A DNA stretch of 7,920 nt from positions 1 through 7,920 of the forward strand of contig CAIMEI010000185.1 in the NCBI GenBank assembly GCA_903839955.1, given 5' to 3'. The notes under the pieces were generated by a model, which was not told where the DNA came from, made no database searches, and saw nothing but the letters and a program-made list of their open reading frames with translations. The stretch comes from Candidatus Falkowiibacteriota bacterium. GTDB taxonomy: Bacteria; Patescibacteriota; Patescibacteriia; Patescibacteriales; UBA12465. This document shows positions 1 to 5,762 of the stretch, piece after piece (position 1 is the first letter of the stretch; every line of letters starts with the position of its first letter). Made by a program: the position numbers and the translations under genes.

Positions 1-821
1 GAGCCCTGGACATTGTATTTGTCGTTGTCAGCTTTGTCGGAATTGAATGGCGGGAAACTGCCCTGCCAGCCGACTTTGTTGTTATAGTCTTCGGTTACTT
101 TGAATTCCTTGTCAGCGGCGGCCACGCAGGTGCTGACGTTCAAATTTTCCTGTTTCAAACAAGAGGCGGAATCGCCGGATTGCAGGAAGCAAGAAAGATA
201 GGGAAGAAGTTTAGCCGGAGATTGTTTTTGGATGCAGTATTGGTTAAGATTTTCGGCTAATTCTTTCTGGCCGTGCATAGAGTAGCTGACAAATTTCAAT
301 TTGAAATCTACTTTATCGCCCAGAGCTTGAATGGCCGGGATGATACCTTTTTCAATCTGAGTGCCATAAGGGCAATAGCTCATCACGAATAATTCAATTG
401 CCGGCTTGCTAGTTTTTTTGCTAACCGTGCCGCTGGCAGCTTTGTCGGCTCCATTGTTTTGGCTAGCGGCGGCCGTTGCGCTATCGTCTTTGGCGACCGG
501 TTTTAAATCCATGGCTTGAGGGAAGAATTTACTGCCGTCACGAGTTACGTAAGATTCAACGCTCTGGCCATTTCCTAAATCAATTTTCATTTGATACAGT
601 GAGCCTTTGAATTCTTTAACTTCGGAGATTTTTACCTTACTGCCGGAGGGCATTAAATTGGTGTTTACATAATTCTCAGTCAAAGTTCTTGCGGCTTCTG
701 GGCTGAGGGTCTTTCCCTTGACCACGAAGACTGCCACTAAAATGGCGGCTATTATTACTATTCCGCCTACGATGGCGAAAAAGATCTTTTTCGGTAAACC
801 GATGATTTTTTTATTCTGCAT
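1..821 (-). CDS. Membrane-anchored DsbA-like thioredoxin-fold protein (partial, C-terminus outside window)
   Basis: The frame is open from the ATG at 821 to the left edge: 273 full codons, with the C-terminus missing. A basic N-terminus (MQNKKIIGLPKK) precedes one membrane helix at about residues 13-34, so the rest should lie outside the cell. Residues 40-105 form a small mixed domain, followed by an Ala/Ser/Asp-rich linker (about 108-138) and a thioredoxin-like domain from about 140. Its first strand ends in FVMSYCPYG, placing Cys150 where the CxxC nucleophile sits; the fourth position is Gly153, so this is a single-cysteine site. Other cysteines are at 196, 211, 221 and 232. The last visible residues, NVQG plus a forced Ser, look like the run-up to the cis-Pro loop. 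Family knowledge suggests thiol-disulfide exchange on exported proteins. Exact reaction (oxidase, isomerase or reductase) cannot be told. It has its own promoter. DsbA/GILT-type fold is likely; substrate unknown. Confidence 0.82.
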   Translation of the reverse strand, partial: MQNKKIIGLPKKIFFAIVGGIVIIAAILVAVFVVKGKTLSPEAARTLTENYVNTNLMPSGSKVKISEVKEFKGSLYQMKIDLGNGQSVESYVTRDGSKFFPQAMDLKPVAKDDSATAAASQNNGADKAASGTVSKKTSKPAIELFVMSYCPYGTQIEKGIIPAIQALGDKVDFKLKFVSYSMHGQKELAENLNQYCIQKQSPAKLLPYLSCFLQSGDSASCLKQENLNVSTCVAAADKEFKVTEDYNNKVGWQGSFPPFNSDKADNDKYNVQG

Positions 822-888
822 ATGTTTTGAAACCGGATCTTACTGATCCATTAATTATGAATTATGTAAATTAAGTTTTAGCTCTCTT

Positions 889-917
889 ATTATAGTAAAA
901 AAGGCTTGGGGCGTCAA
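889..917 (-). promoter_or_regulatory. Sigma70-type promoter for the DsbA-like gene
   Basis: On the minus strand TTGACG (917-912) is followed after 17 bp by a perfect TATAAT (894-889). The predicted transcript start is near 882, giving a leader of about 60 nt before the ATG at 821. The -35 hexamer contains the TGA stop (916-914) of the upstream gene. Five of six and six of six consensus matches at ideal spacing make this one of the strongest promoter calls in the window. It suggests the DsbA-like gene is transcribed independently of the gene before it. Confidence 0.8.
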
Positions 918-1624
918 AACTTTGGCCGTTTTGCGCGCCACCGGCGGATAAACAGAATAAAGCCAGCAATTAAGGCGCAAAATAACCCAATTTTTGTCCA
1001 AAGGAAGGCGTCGTTTGGGCGGGTGAGATCAGGGGCAGGTGAATCGACGATACTTTTTGTCCCGCTGGGTTCGTTGGTGCCAAGAGATAAAACGAGCAGG
1101 GCAAGCTGCTGGCCCGCCAAAAAAGGAACACCGGTGATTTGGCCGGAAGCGGGGAGGACGCCGAGGTTTCCGGATGATTTTGGGCTGAGGAGCAGAATTT
1201 TTTTCGAGGAACTGATTAAAAAATATTGTCCGCTTTCGTCTTTAATAATCTTTCCTTCTAGTAATACTAATTTGCCGCAATTTTCTTTTAGTTGAGGAAA
1301 AGAAATTGTTGAGGCGGCCGGTACCGGTTGCCGGCCGGCAATTTTTATTTGTCCTACGGTTTTTATTTTTAGGCGCGGCAAGTTTCTAGTTGATGTTTTT
1401 TCGCCACGCACCGCCACTACGTCGCCTTTTTTGAGGGGCGGAAAAGTTTTGCGGTAGCTATAGATTTGCCATAAATCACGGCCGTTAGCGAGGTAGAAAA
1501 ATTGCGTGCCAAATTCGCCGGGAGGACTGATAACTAGCCCGCGCACCTCAATGGTGAGGTTTTTGGCCAGGGCGCCAAGGGGGCAAAGGATGATAACTGC
1601 AATAAAAAATAAAGCTCTTTTCAT
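914..1624 (-). CDS. Secreted OB-fold-like protein with C-terminal membrane anchor
   Basis: This 236-residue protein starts with a clear signal peptide (MKR, hydrophobic core about 4-17, likely cleavage after LGALA at residue 20). Residues about 23-97 read as a small beta barrel of the OB type: a GLVISPPGEFGT start, a QIYSYRK strand, then LKKGDVVAVRG, a phrase typical of extracytoplasmic OB domains. A second similar block (about 115-180, KLVLLEGKIIKDESGQYFLI and following) may be another OB repeat. A Pro-rich stretch (about 183-205) leads to one membrane helix (209-226) and a basic tail RRWRAKRPKF, giving an outside-N, inside-C topology. I do not recognise a named gene. A role in binding an extracellular ligand, perhaps DNA or glycan, is only inferred from fold and topology. 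The start is supported by the signal peptide; it lies in a hairpin loop (see findings). It is 33 bp after the pseudouridine synthase gene. Confidence 0.75.
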   Translation of the reverse strand: MKRALFFIAVIILCPLGALAKNLTIEVRGLVISPPGEFGTQFFYLANGRDLWQIYSYRKTFPPLKKGDVVAVRGEKTSTRNLPRLKIKTVGQIKIAGRQPVPAASTISFPQLKENCGKLVLLEGKIIKDESGQYFLISSSKKILLLSPKSSGNLGVLPASGQITGVPFLAGQQLALLVLSLGTNEPSGTKSIVDSPAPDLTRPNDAFLWTKIGLFCALIAGFILFIRRWRAKRPKF

Positions 1625-1633
1625 AGAGCTTTA
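1601..1633 (-). terminator. Terminator-shaped hairpin enclosing a start codon
   Basis: Read on the minus strand, TAAAGCTCT (1633-1625) pairs perfectly over 9 bp with AGAGCTTTA (1618-1610). The six-base loop is ATGAAA (1624-1619), the first two codons of the secreted OB-like protein. The right arm is followed at once by TTTTTTATT (1609-1601). The shape fits an intrinsic terminator for the flippase-pseudouridine synthase transcript, although the stem has only three G-C pairs. Because it contains the next gene's start, it may instead act as an attenuator or translational gate. Confidence 0.5.
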
Positions 1634-1657
1634 TTTTAACAGGCAGTAATTAAATTT

Positions 1658-2422
1658 TTATTTCTTTTCTTTTAAAGTCTGGATAAATTTCTGTAAATCT
1701 TCGGGCATCGGTAAGGTGAAATCATGTTCTTCTCCCTCTAGTCCTTTGAATTTCAGATGGTCGGCAAATAGAAAAACACGATTGAGATCAATCTTCTGAT
1801 TTTTGGCTTTGCTTTTTTTGTTGGCATAGAGTTTGTCGCCAATCAGGGGGTGATTGAAAGCGTAGAAGTGGACGCGGATTTGGTGAGTGCGGCCAGTTTT
1901 GATGCGGACCTTGACAAGCGTGGAGCCGGTGAATCTTTTGAGAACGGTAAATTGCGTCCAGGCATCTTTGGAGCTATCCAGAGCCTCTCTTAATCCCTGT
2001 TCACGGTTGTTGGGTTTTTTGTTAGTCAGCTTCTCTTCGCTGATGCGCGGCAGAGCGGCCATTTTATAACCCTTACTGGAACGTTTGATGGGGAAATCCA
2101 AAACTTCTTGATCGACATCAATCACTCCGAAGGCGAGGGCGGTATATTCTTTTTTGACGCGCCGTTCCTTGAATTGCTTTTTGAGGTATTCAAAACCCTC
2201 CTTGGTGCGGGCGACCACCATCAAGCCGCTCACCTCTTTGTCGAGGCGCTGAACGATGCCGGGGCGTTTTGGATCGTCGCCGGCTTCGGCAATTTCCGGG
2301 TAATCTTCCAAGAGAAAATCAATCAAAGTTTTTTCTTTGATTCCGGGACCGGAGTGAACGGTTAGACCGGCCGGTTTTTCGATTACGAGCCAGTCTTTGT
2401 TTTCTTCAATTAATTTATACAT
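1658..2422 (-). CDS. RluA-family RNA pseudouridine synthase
   Basis: This 254-residue cytoplasmic enzyme should convert a uridine in rRNA (or tRNA) to pseudouridine. It has the family's landmarks in order: DWLVIEKPAGLTVHSG (10-25), the catalytic block GIVQRLDKEVSGLMVVA (55-71) with Asp61 as the expected nucleophile, VKKEYTALAFG (89-99), the KTGRTHQIRVH block (175-185) and HPLIGDKLYA (191-200). There is no N-terminal S4 domain; the catalytic domain starts at once, so it is shorter than RluC/RluD. The usual His of HRLD is Gln58 here. A Lys/Glu/Asn-rich stretch (about 117-152) separates the two halves. The ATG overlaps the flippase stop by 8 bp (ATGTATAA), so translation is probably coupled. Family assignment is firm; the modified position cannot be told, so no symbol is given. 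Confidence 0.93.
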   Translation of the reverse strand: MYKLIEENKDWLVIEKPAGLTVHSGPGIKEKTLIDFLLEDYPEIAEAGDDPKRPGIVQRLDKEVSGLMVVARTKEGFEYLKKQFKERRVKKEYTALAFGVIDVDQEVLDFPIKRSSKGYKMAALPRISEEKLTNKKPNNREQGLREALDSSKDAWTQFTVLKRFTGSTLVKVRIKTGRTHQIRVHFYAFNHPLIGDKLYANKKSKAKNQKIDLNRVFLFADHLKFKGLEGEEHDFTLPMPEDLQKFIQTLKEKK

Positions 2423-3872
2423 TTATTAGGGAGTTATCTTTTTTATTAAGAATGGTTTTTAAATCGTCTTTTTTGATGCCCTGAAAAAGGTAGAGGGCAA
2501 ACAAGTAGACTAAGCCGCCGGCAACTATCAGAATAATAGTTCCCCAATTGGAATTGCGGAAAGGGCTAGGTATTAGAAAAAGGAATAAACCCATTACGGT
2601 GGAAGCCAATAATACTTTGGGCAAGATCTGCAAATCGGCCCGGAAAGAGCTGTAGCGGCGCACGTAATAAATTGCGGCGACGGCAATGGCCAACTCGCTG
2701 TAGACGGTGGCAACGGCGGCGCCATAATAGGAATAGCGCGGAATCAGCCATAAGTAAAGGGCTAGGGAGCTGAGACTGGTGAAAGCGTAGGCGCCGATAA
2801 TCTTTTTTTGTTGGTCAATAGCAATAATAGCGTGAGTAAAGAGACAACTGACAAAAACCAGGGCGGCGGCGACGACTAATATTTGCAAAATTGAGCCAGC
2901 ATTAGCAAAATCTTTTCCAGCCATAACGGAGATGATGCCACCCGCCAAAAATTGCCCGCCGATAATTATGGGGAAAATCGCAATAATCGTGAGATTCAAG
3001 GCTTTTTGCAGGACTTGGCGGTATTTGTTTCGATCACCAGACAGCCAGGCGGCACTGAGCACCGGAAGGACTAGGCCGGCAAAAATGAAAGGCAGCGAGC
3101 TAAGGACGTCAATGATTCGGTAGGCGGCGCCATATAAGCCGACCGCCTGTTCGCTTTTGAAGAGGGAGAGGATCAGCGTGTCGGCCTTGAGATAGATTAA
3201 ATTGAAGATGATTGTGACCGCTAGCGGCCAGCTAGTCTTGAGGATTTGTTTCCAGAAGACAAAATCCCAGGCCGGACGAACGGAGGTTTTTTGGCCGGCA
3301 AAATAAAGATGAATCAGAAAGCTCACCAAAGCGGCCGCCACCAAGCCGCCCATGACGCCCGTCAAGCCAAGATTTTTCTGGATGCTTAGGATGACCGCCC
3401 CCAAGAAGACCAGGCGATTAGCGATTTCGGCCAGGGCCACATAAATTAGATTGAGTTTTTTTTGAAAAAAACCGACGAAGATTTGGTTGAGCAAAGGAAA
3501 AACAAAGGCCGCCGCACCAATTAAGACGGCGATTTTCACGTTCCAAGAATAAGGAAAGGCGAAAATTAAGGCGGGCGCTAGACCGACGAATAAAATGGCC
3601 AAGAAAATCCTGAGGCCGAAAAGATTGGTGATAATCTTTTTTTCGTCGGCCCCCGGAGCGCTTAAGAGGCGGGAAGTGACCAAGGTCAAACCGAAATCGG
3701 CGCAGATGGCGAAAATAGAAATGAAAGTAAAAGCGGTAGTGTATTCGCCAAAGCTAGCCGGGCCGAGGTAACGGGTCATGAGCATTAAGGCGGCCAGACT
3801 TAAAAAAGTCGCCAAGACCTTGCCGGCGACTTGAATGGCGGTGTTGTAGGCGATTTTTGCGGAAGTGTTCAT
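2415..3872 (-). CDS. PST-family polysaccharide flippase (Wzx-like, MOP superfamily)
   Basis: This is a 485-residue integral membrane protein, the usual size for Wzx/PST exporters, with about 12-14 hydrophobic segments (for example near 15-33, 45-66, 86-106, 113-134, 150-165, 170-191, 214-230, 256-275, 294-314, 330-350, 358-377, 384-403, 417-435, 444-464). Family-typical phrases are RYLGPASFGEY (34-44) and KADTLILSLFKSEQAVGLYG (229-248), the membrane Asp/Lys region found in lipid-linked oligosaccharide flippases. By family it moves undecaprenyl-linked glycan units across the cytoplasmic membrane for surface polysaccharide or glycoprotein assembly. No glycosyltransferase is beside it, so the substrate is unknown. 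It is the first gene of the minus-strand block, 40 bp from the divergent pilin start, and its end overlaps the pseudouridine synthase start. The start at 3872 follows its own promoter by about 18 nt, with no Shine-Dalgarno. Confidence 0.92.
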   Translation of the reverse strand: MNTSAKIAYNTAIQVAGKVLATFLSLAALMLMTRYLGPASFGEYTTAFTFISIFAICADFGLTLVTSRLLSAPGADEKKIITNLFGLRIFLAILFVGLAPALIFAFPYSWNVKIAVLIGAAAFVFPLLNQIFVGFFQKKLNLIYVALAEIANRLVFLGAVILSIQKNLGLTGVMGGLVAAALVSFLIHLYFAGQKTSVRPAWDFVFWKQILKTSWPLAVTIIFNLIYLKADTLILSLFKSEQAVGLYGAAYRIIDVLSSLPFIFAGLVLPVLSAAWLSGDRNKYRQVLQKALNLTIIAIFPIIIGGQFLAGGIISVMAGKDFANAGSILQILVVAAALVFVSCLFTHAIIAIDQQKKIIGAYAFTSLSSLALYLWLIPRYSYYGAAVATVYSELAIAVAAIYYVRRYSSFRADLQILPKVLLASTVMGLFLFLIPSPFRNSNWGTIILIVAGGLVYLFALYLFQGIKKDDLKTILNKKDNSLINV

Positions 3873-3884
3873 GTGTGTTATAAT
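3857..3884 (+). promoter_or_regulatory. Extended -10 promoter for the pilin-like gene
   Basis: TATAAT at 3879-3884 is preceded by TG at 3876-3877, forming TGTTATAAT, an extended -10. A weak -35 candidate TTGCGG lies at 3857-3862 (16 bp spacer) inside the start of the divergent flippase gene. The predicted transcript start is near 3891, about 22 nt before the pilin ATG at 3913. The -10 forms the left arm of an inverted repeat shared with the opposing flippase promoter. Confidence 0.65.
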
Positions 3885-3903
3885 AACTGATATTGCTATT
3901 ATA
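3879..3903. repeat. Inverted repeat spanning both divergent -10 boxes
   Basis: TATAATAAC (3879-3887) and GCTATTATA (3895-3903) are inverted copies matching at 8 of 9 positions around a 7-bp spacer. Matches continue outside at two positions (TG/CA at 3876-3877 and 3905-3906). The centre, 3891, is also the predicted start point of both transcripts. Much of the symmetry follows from two TATAAT boxes facing each other, but the extension by three bases on the inner side could also form a binding site. Confidence 0.55.
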
Positions 3904-3927
3904 TCAAAATTTATGAAAAGTTTTCAA
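3898..3927 (-). promoter_or_regulatory. Extended -10 promoter for the flippase operon
   Basis: On the minus strand TTGAAA (3927-3922) is followed after 18 bp by TATAAT (3903-3898), which carries an upstream TGA (3906-3904) and so is an extended -10. The predicted start is near 3891, about 18 nt before the flippase ATG. Its -35 lies inside the first codons of the pilin-like gene, so the two divergent promoters occupy the same DNA. Confidence 0.65.
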
Positions 3928-4335
3928 TTAAAAAAAGTTTCCGTTTTTTTGGGCCTGCTTCTGATTTTTGGTTTCTTTAGTTCTCAGGCTTTGGCGGCTG
4001 GCGCCTGGGACGCTCAAATCGGTGCCCAAGGTAACAACAACATCGGTTCTTGGTTCGGCCAATCTTCGGGCACGCCAGACATCCGCATGACCGTGTTCAA
4101 CCTGATTAATCTGGCCTTGTCTTTCTTGGCTATTATCTTTCTCGTTTTGACCGTGGTCGCTGGTTTTCTCTGGCTCACCTCTTCTGGCGATGCCAAAAAA
4201 GTGGAAACCGCCCAAGGCTACCTCAAGAATGCCATCACCGGCCTGGTTATTATCCTGGCGGCCAAGGCTTTAACGATCTTCTTGATCGCCCGCTTCGTTA
4301 ATGCCACGGTTGGTTCCACTGCTATTCAGCTTTGA
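3913..4335 (+). CDS. Small two-helix pilin-like protein (T4SS pilin / TrbC-VirB2 type)
   Basis: The product is 140 residues from the ATG at 3913. An in-frame ATG at 3865 exists, but it precedes the predicted transcript start and would add 16 residues before an otherwise perfect signal peptide (MKSFQLKKVS, hydrophobic core, SQALA at 24-28). The mature part has an extracellular stretch (29-57), a long membrane helix (about 60-89), a short polar turn SSGDAKKVETAQGYLKN (90-106) and a second helix (about 107-128). This helix-polar turn-helix pattern with GD..KV..A matches the VirB2/TrbC-like pilins common in Patescibacteria. Family knowledge suggests a subunit of a surface filament or channel. No secretion ATPase or other T4SS gene is in the window. 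It has its own promoter, is divergent from the flippase, and ends in TGA just before the nusA leader. Confidence 0.8.
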   Translation: MKSFQLKKVSVFLGLLLIFGFFSSQALAAGAWDAQIGAQGNNNIGSWFGQSSGTPDIRMTVFNLINLALSFLAIIFLVLTVVAGFLWLTSSGDAKKVETAQGYLKNAITGLVIILAAKALTIFLIARFVNATVGSTAIQL

Positions 4336-4360
4336 CAAGCGTCTGGTCTCGTGCTAATAT
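4332..4360 (+). promoter_or_regulatory. Consensus promoter P1 upstream of nusA
   Basis: A perfect -35 TTGACA (4332-4337) is followed after 17 bp by TAATAT (4355-4360) with TG at 4352-4353, an extended -10. The TGA inside the -35 box is the stop codon of the pilin-like gene. The predicted start is the A at about 4367. That is only about 3 nt before the terminator-like hairpin at 4370-4397, so transcripts from P1 would meet it at once. Confidence 0.6.
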
Positions 4361-4369
4361 GATTTTATC

Positions 4370-4399
4370 AAAGCTAGTTGTCTCCACAATTAGCTTTTT
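4370..4399 (+). terminator. Intrinsic terminator after the pilin gene / in the nusA leader
   Basis: AAAGCTAGTTGT (4370-4381) pairs over 12 bp (one G-U pair) with ACAATTAGCTTT (4386-4397) around a CTCC loop. The right arm runs into a T-run at 4395-4399. It fits Rho-independent termination of the pilin transcript. The T-run is short (five, then C), so readthrough is likely. It lies downstream of promoter P1 and overlaps the -35 of P2. Confidence 0.7.
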
Positions 4400-4406
4400 C
4401 TATAAT
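4378..4406 (+). promoter_or_regulatory. Possible second promoter P2 for nusA, overlapping the terminator
   Basis: A perfect TATAAT (4401-4406) has TTGTCT (4378-4383, four of six matches) 17 bp upstream. The -35 lies inside the hairpin stem and the -10 directly follows its T-run. The predicted start is near 4413, giving a leader of about 33 nt that bypasses the terminator. Which of P1 and P2 is used cannot be decided from sequence. Confidence 0.45.
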
Positions 4407-4410
4407 TTAT

Positions 4411-4433
4411 CGGTTTTTACTCAATAAAAACCG
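4411..4433 (+). promoter_or_regulatory. Hairpin in the nusA 5' leader
   Basis: CGGTTTTTA (4411-4419) pairs perfectly over 9 bp with TAAAAACCG (4425-4433) around a CTCAA loop. The stem ends 12 nt before the nusA ATG. It is not followed by a T-run in either direction close enough for a standard terminator. Its position just before the ribosome landing site suggests a role in translation or mRNA stability, by inference only. Confidence 0.5.
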
Positions 4434-4445
4434 CCAAAACTTAAT

Positions 4446-5726
4446 ATGTCTGAACTATCAAGCGCAATCAAACAGATTTGCGAAGAAAAAAACCTTGATT
4501 TTCAAACCGTCGTTTCCACGATTGAGCTCGCCCTAGCGGCTGCTTATCGCAAGGACTACGGGGAGAAAAATCAAAACATCCGCGTCGAATTTGATCCCAC
4601 CACGGGGAAATCAAAGATTTTTGACGTCAAAACGGTCGTGGATAATCTTCCAGAAGAAGAAGAAAGAGAGATGCTAGAACGCCTGCGCGAACAGCAGGAA
4701 GGCATTCGCCACGTGGAAAAAGAAGAACGCCGCGAAGAGCTTGTTCATAATCCCGACGAGGAAGAAGTTAAAAAATTCAATCCGAAGACCGATATTCAAA
4801 TTAAAGAGGCGATGATCATGAAACATGGCGCCGCGATTGGCGAAGAAATTGTGACCGAATTGCCGATTCCCGAAAGCTACGGCCGCATGGCCGCCCAAAC
4901 TGCCAAGCAGGTGATCATTCAGAAATTACGTGAAGTGGAAAGAGAGATGATTCTTTCCGAATTCAAAGGCAAGGAAAAAGAAGTAGTTTCTGGTATTGTC
5001 CAGCGCCGCGAAGGCCGTTTCGTTTTGGTTGATCTCGGCAAGGCGGTTGGTATTTTACCAGCCGAAGAGCAGATTTTCAACGAACGCTATAATCCAGGCG
5101 AAAGAGTGAAGGTATACATTAAGGAAGTTCGCTCTGGCAACAAGGGCCCGGAAATTATCTTATCTCGCAAGTCCGAAGAAATTTTGAAAAAAGTTTTCTA
5201 TTTGGAAATTCCGGAAATCGCCAACGGCTTGGTGGAAATCAAGGCGGTCGCGCGTGAAGCTGGCTCTCGTTCCAAGGTGGCCATTTGGACAGACGTGGAG
5301 AATGTGGACCCGGTGGGTTCTTGCGTCGGCCAAAGAGGCGCGCGCATCCAAACAATTATCCAGGAACTCGGTGGAGAAAAAGTGGATATCATTGAATACG
5401 ATGAAAATCCAGAAAAATTTATCGCCAACGCTTTGGCGCCAGCAAAAATCATCAGCTTGGAGCTCAGCGAAGCCGATCACAAAGCGACCGTCAAGGTCAG
5501 CGCTGATAAGTTATCATTAGCTATTGGCAAGGCCGGGCAAAATGTCCGTTTGGCCGCTCATCTCACCAATTGGAAAATTGATATCATTGAAGCGACTGAA
5601 AACGGCGACGTCAAAGTGGTGACTAGTGAAGAAAACGGCGAAGTGGCCGTGGCCGAGGAAGTGATTGCCGAGGCAGAAAAAACTGAAGAAGTGGCCGCCG
5701 AGGTAGCCGCTCCTGAAGAAAAATAA
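4446..5726 (+). CDS. nusA: Transcription termination/antitermination factor NusA
   Basis: NusA binds RNA polymerase near the RNA exit channel and modulates pausing, hairpin-dependent termination and antitermination. The 426-residue product shows the standard order: RNA polymerase-binding N-terminal domain (1-about 172; SAIKQICEEKNLDFQTVV start, GRMAAQTAKQVIIQKLREVER at 146-166), S1 domain (about 177-241; VVSGIVQRREGRFVLVDLG), KH1 (about 245-335; DPVGSCVGQRGARIQ with GQRG at 295-298) and KH2 (about 340-382; LAIGKAGQNVRLA with GKAG at 361-364). There are no C-terminal AR repeats; the protein ends in an acidic Glu/Ala/Val tail (384-426). About 45 charged residues (69-113) are inserted in the N-terminal domain compared with the familiar E. 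coli protein. No Shine-Dalgarno precedes the ATG. The leader has two hairpins and two promoter candidates. rimP and infB are not adjacent. hppA follows after 36 bp. Confidence 0.96.
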   Translation: MSELSSAIKQICEEKNLDFQTVVSTIELALAAAYRKDYGEKNQNIRVEFDPTTGKSKIFDVKTVVDNLPEEEEREMLERLREQQEGIRHVEKEERREELVHNPDEEEVKKFNPKTDIQIKEAMIMKHGAAIGEEIVTELPIPESYGRMAAQTAKQVIIQKLREVEREMILSEFKGKEKEVVSGIVQRREGRFVLVDLGKAVGILPAEEQIFNERYNPGERVKVYIKEVRSGNKGPEIILSRKSEEILKKVFYLEIPEIANGLVEIKAVAREAGSRSKVAIWTDVENVDPVGSCVGQRGARIQTIIQELGGEKVDIIEYDENPEKFIANALAPAKIISLELSEADHKATVKVSADKLSLAIGKAGQNVRLAAHLTNWKIDIIEATENGDVKVVTSEENGEVAVAEEVIAEAEKTEEVAAEVAAPEEK

Positions 5727-5762
5727 ATAACCTAGATAATCAAATATAATTATTAAAAAATT

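Noticed and set aside
897..939. Possible minus-strand terminator: CAAAAC/GTTTTG stem plus flanking GGCG/CGCC, then six Ts
   Set aside because: The stem has an asymmetric internal loop and the T-run starts about 7 nt after its base, too far for a standard intrinsic terminator.
906..1295. 129-codon plus-strand open frame
   Set aside because: It is antisense to the OB-like protein gene, which has a signal peptide, anchor and good context; no promoter or recognisable protein features on the plus strand.
3865..3912. Upstream in-frame ATG of the pilin-like gene (16 extra residues)
   Set aside because: It precedes the predicted -10 box at 3879-3884, overlaps the flippase start, and would put an odd stretch before a normal signal peptide. 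The ATG at 3913 fits better.
5745..5750. TATAAT before hppA as a separate promoter
   Set aside because: No -35-like hexamer at 16-18 bp and no extended -10; the gap is A/T-rich, so a chance match is likely.
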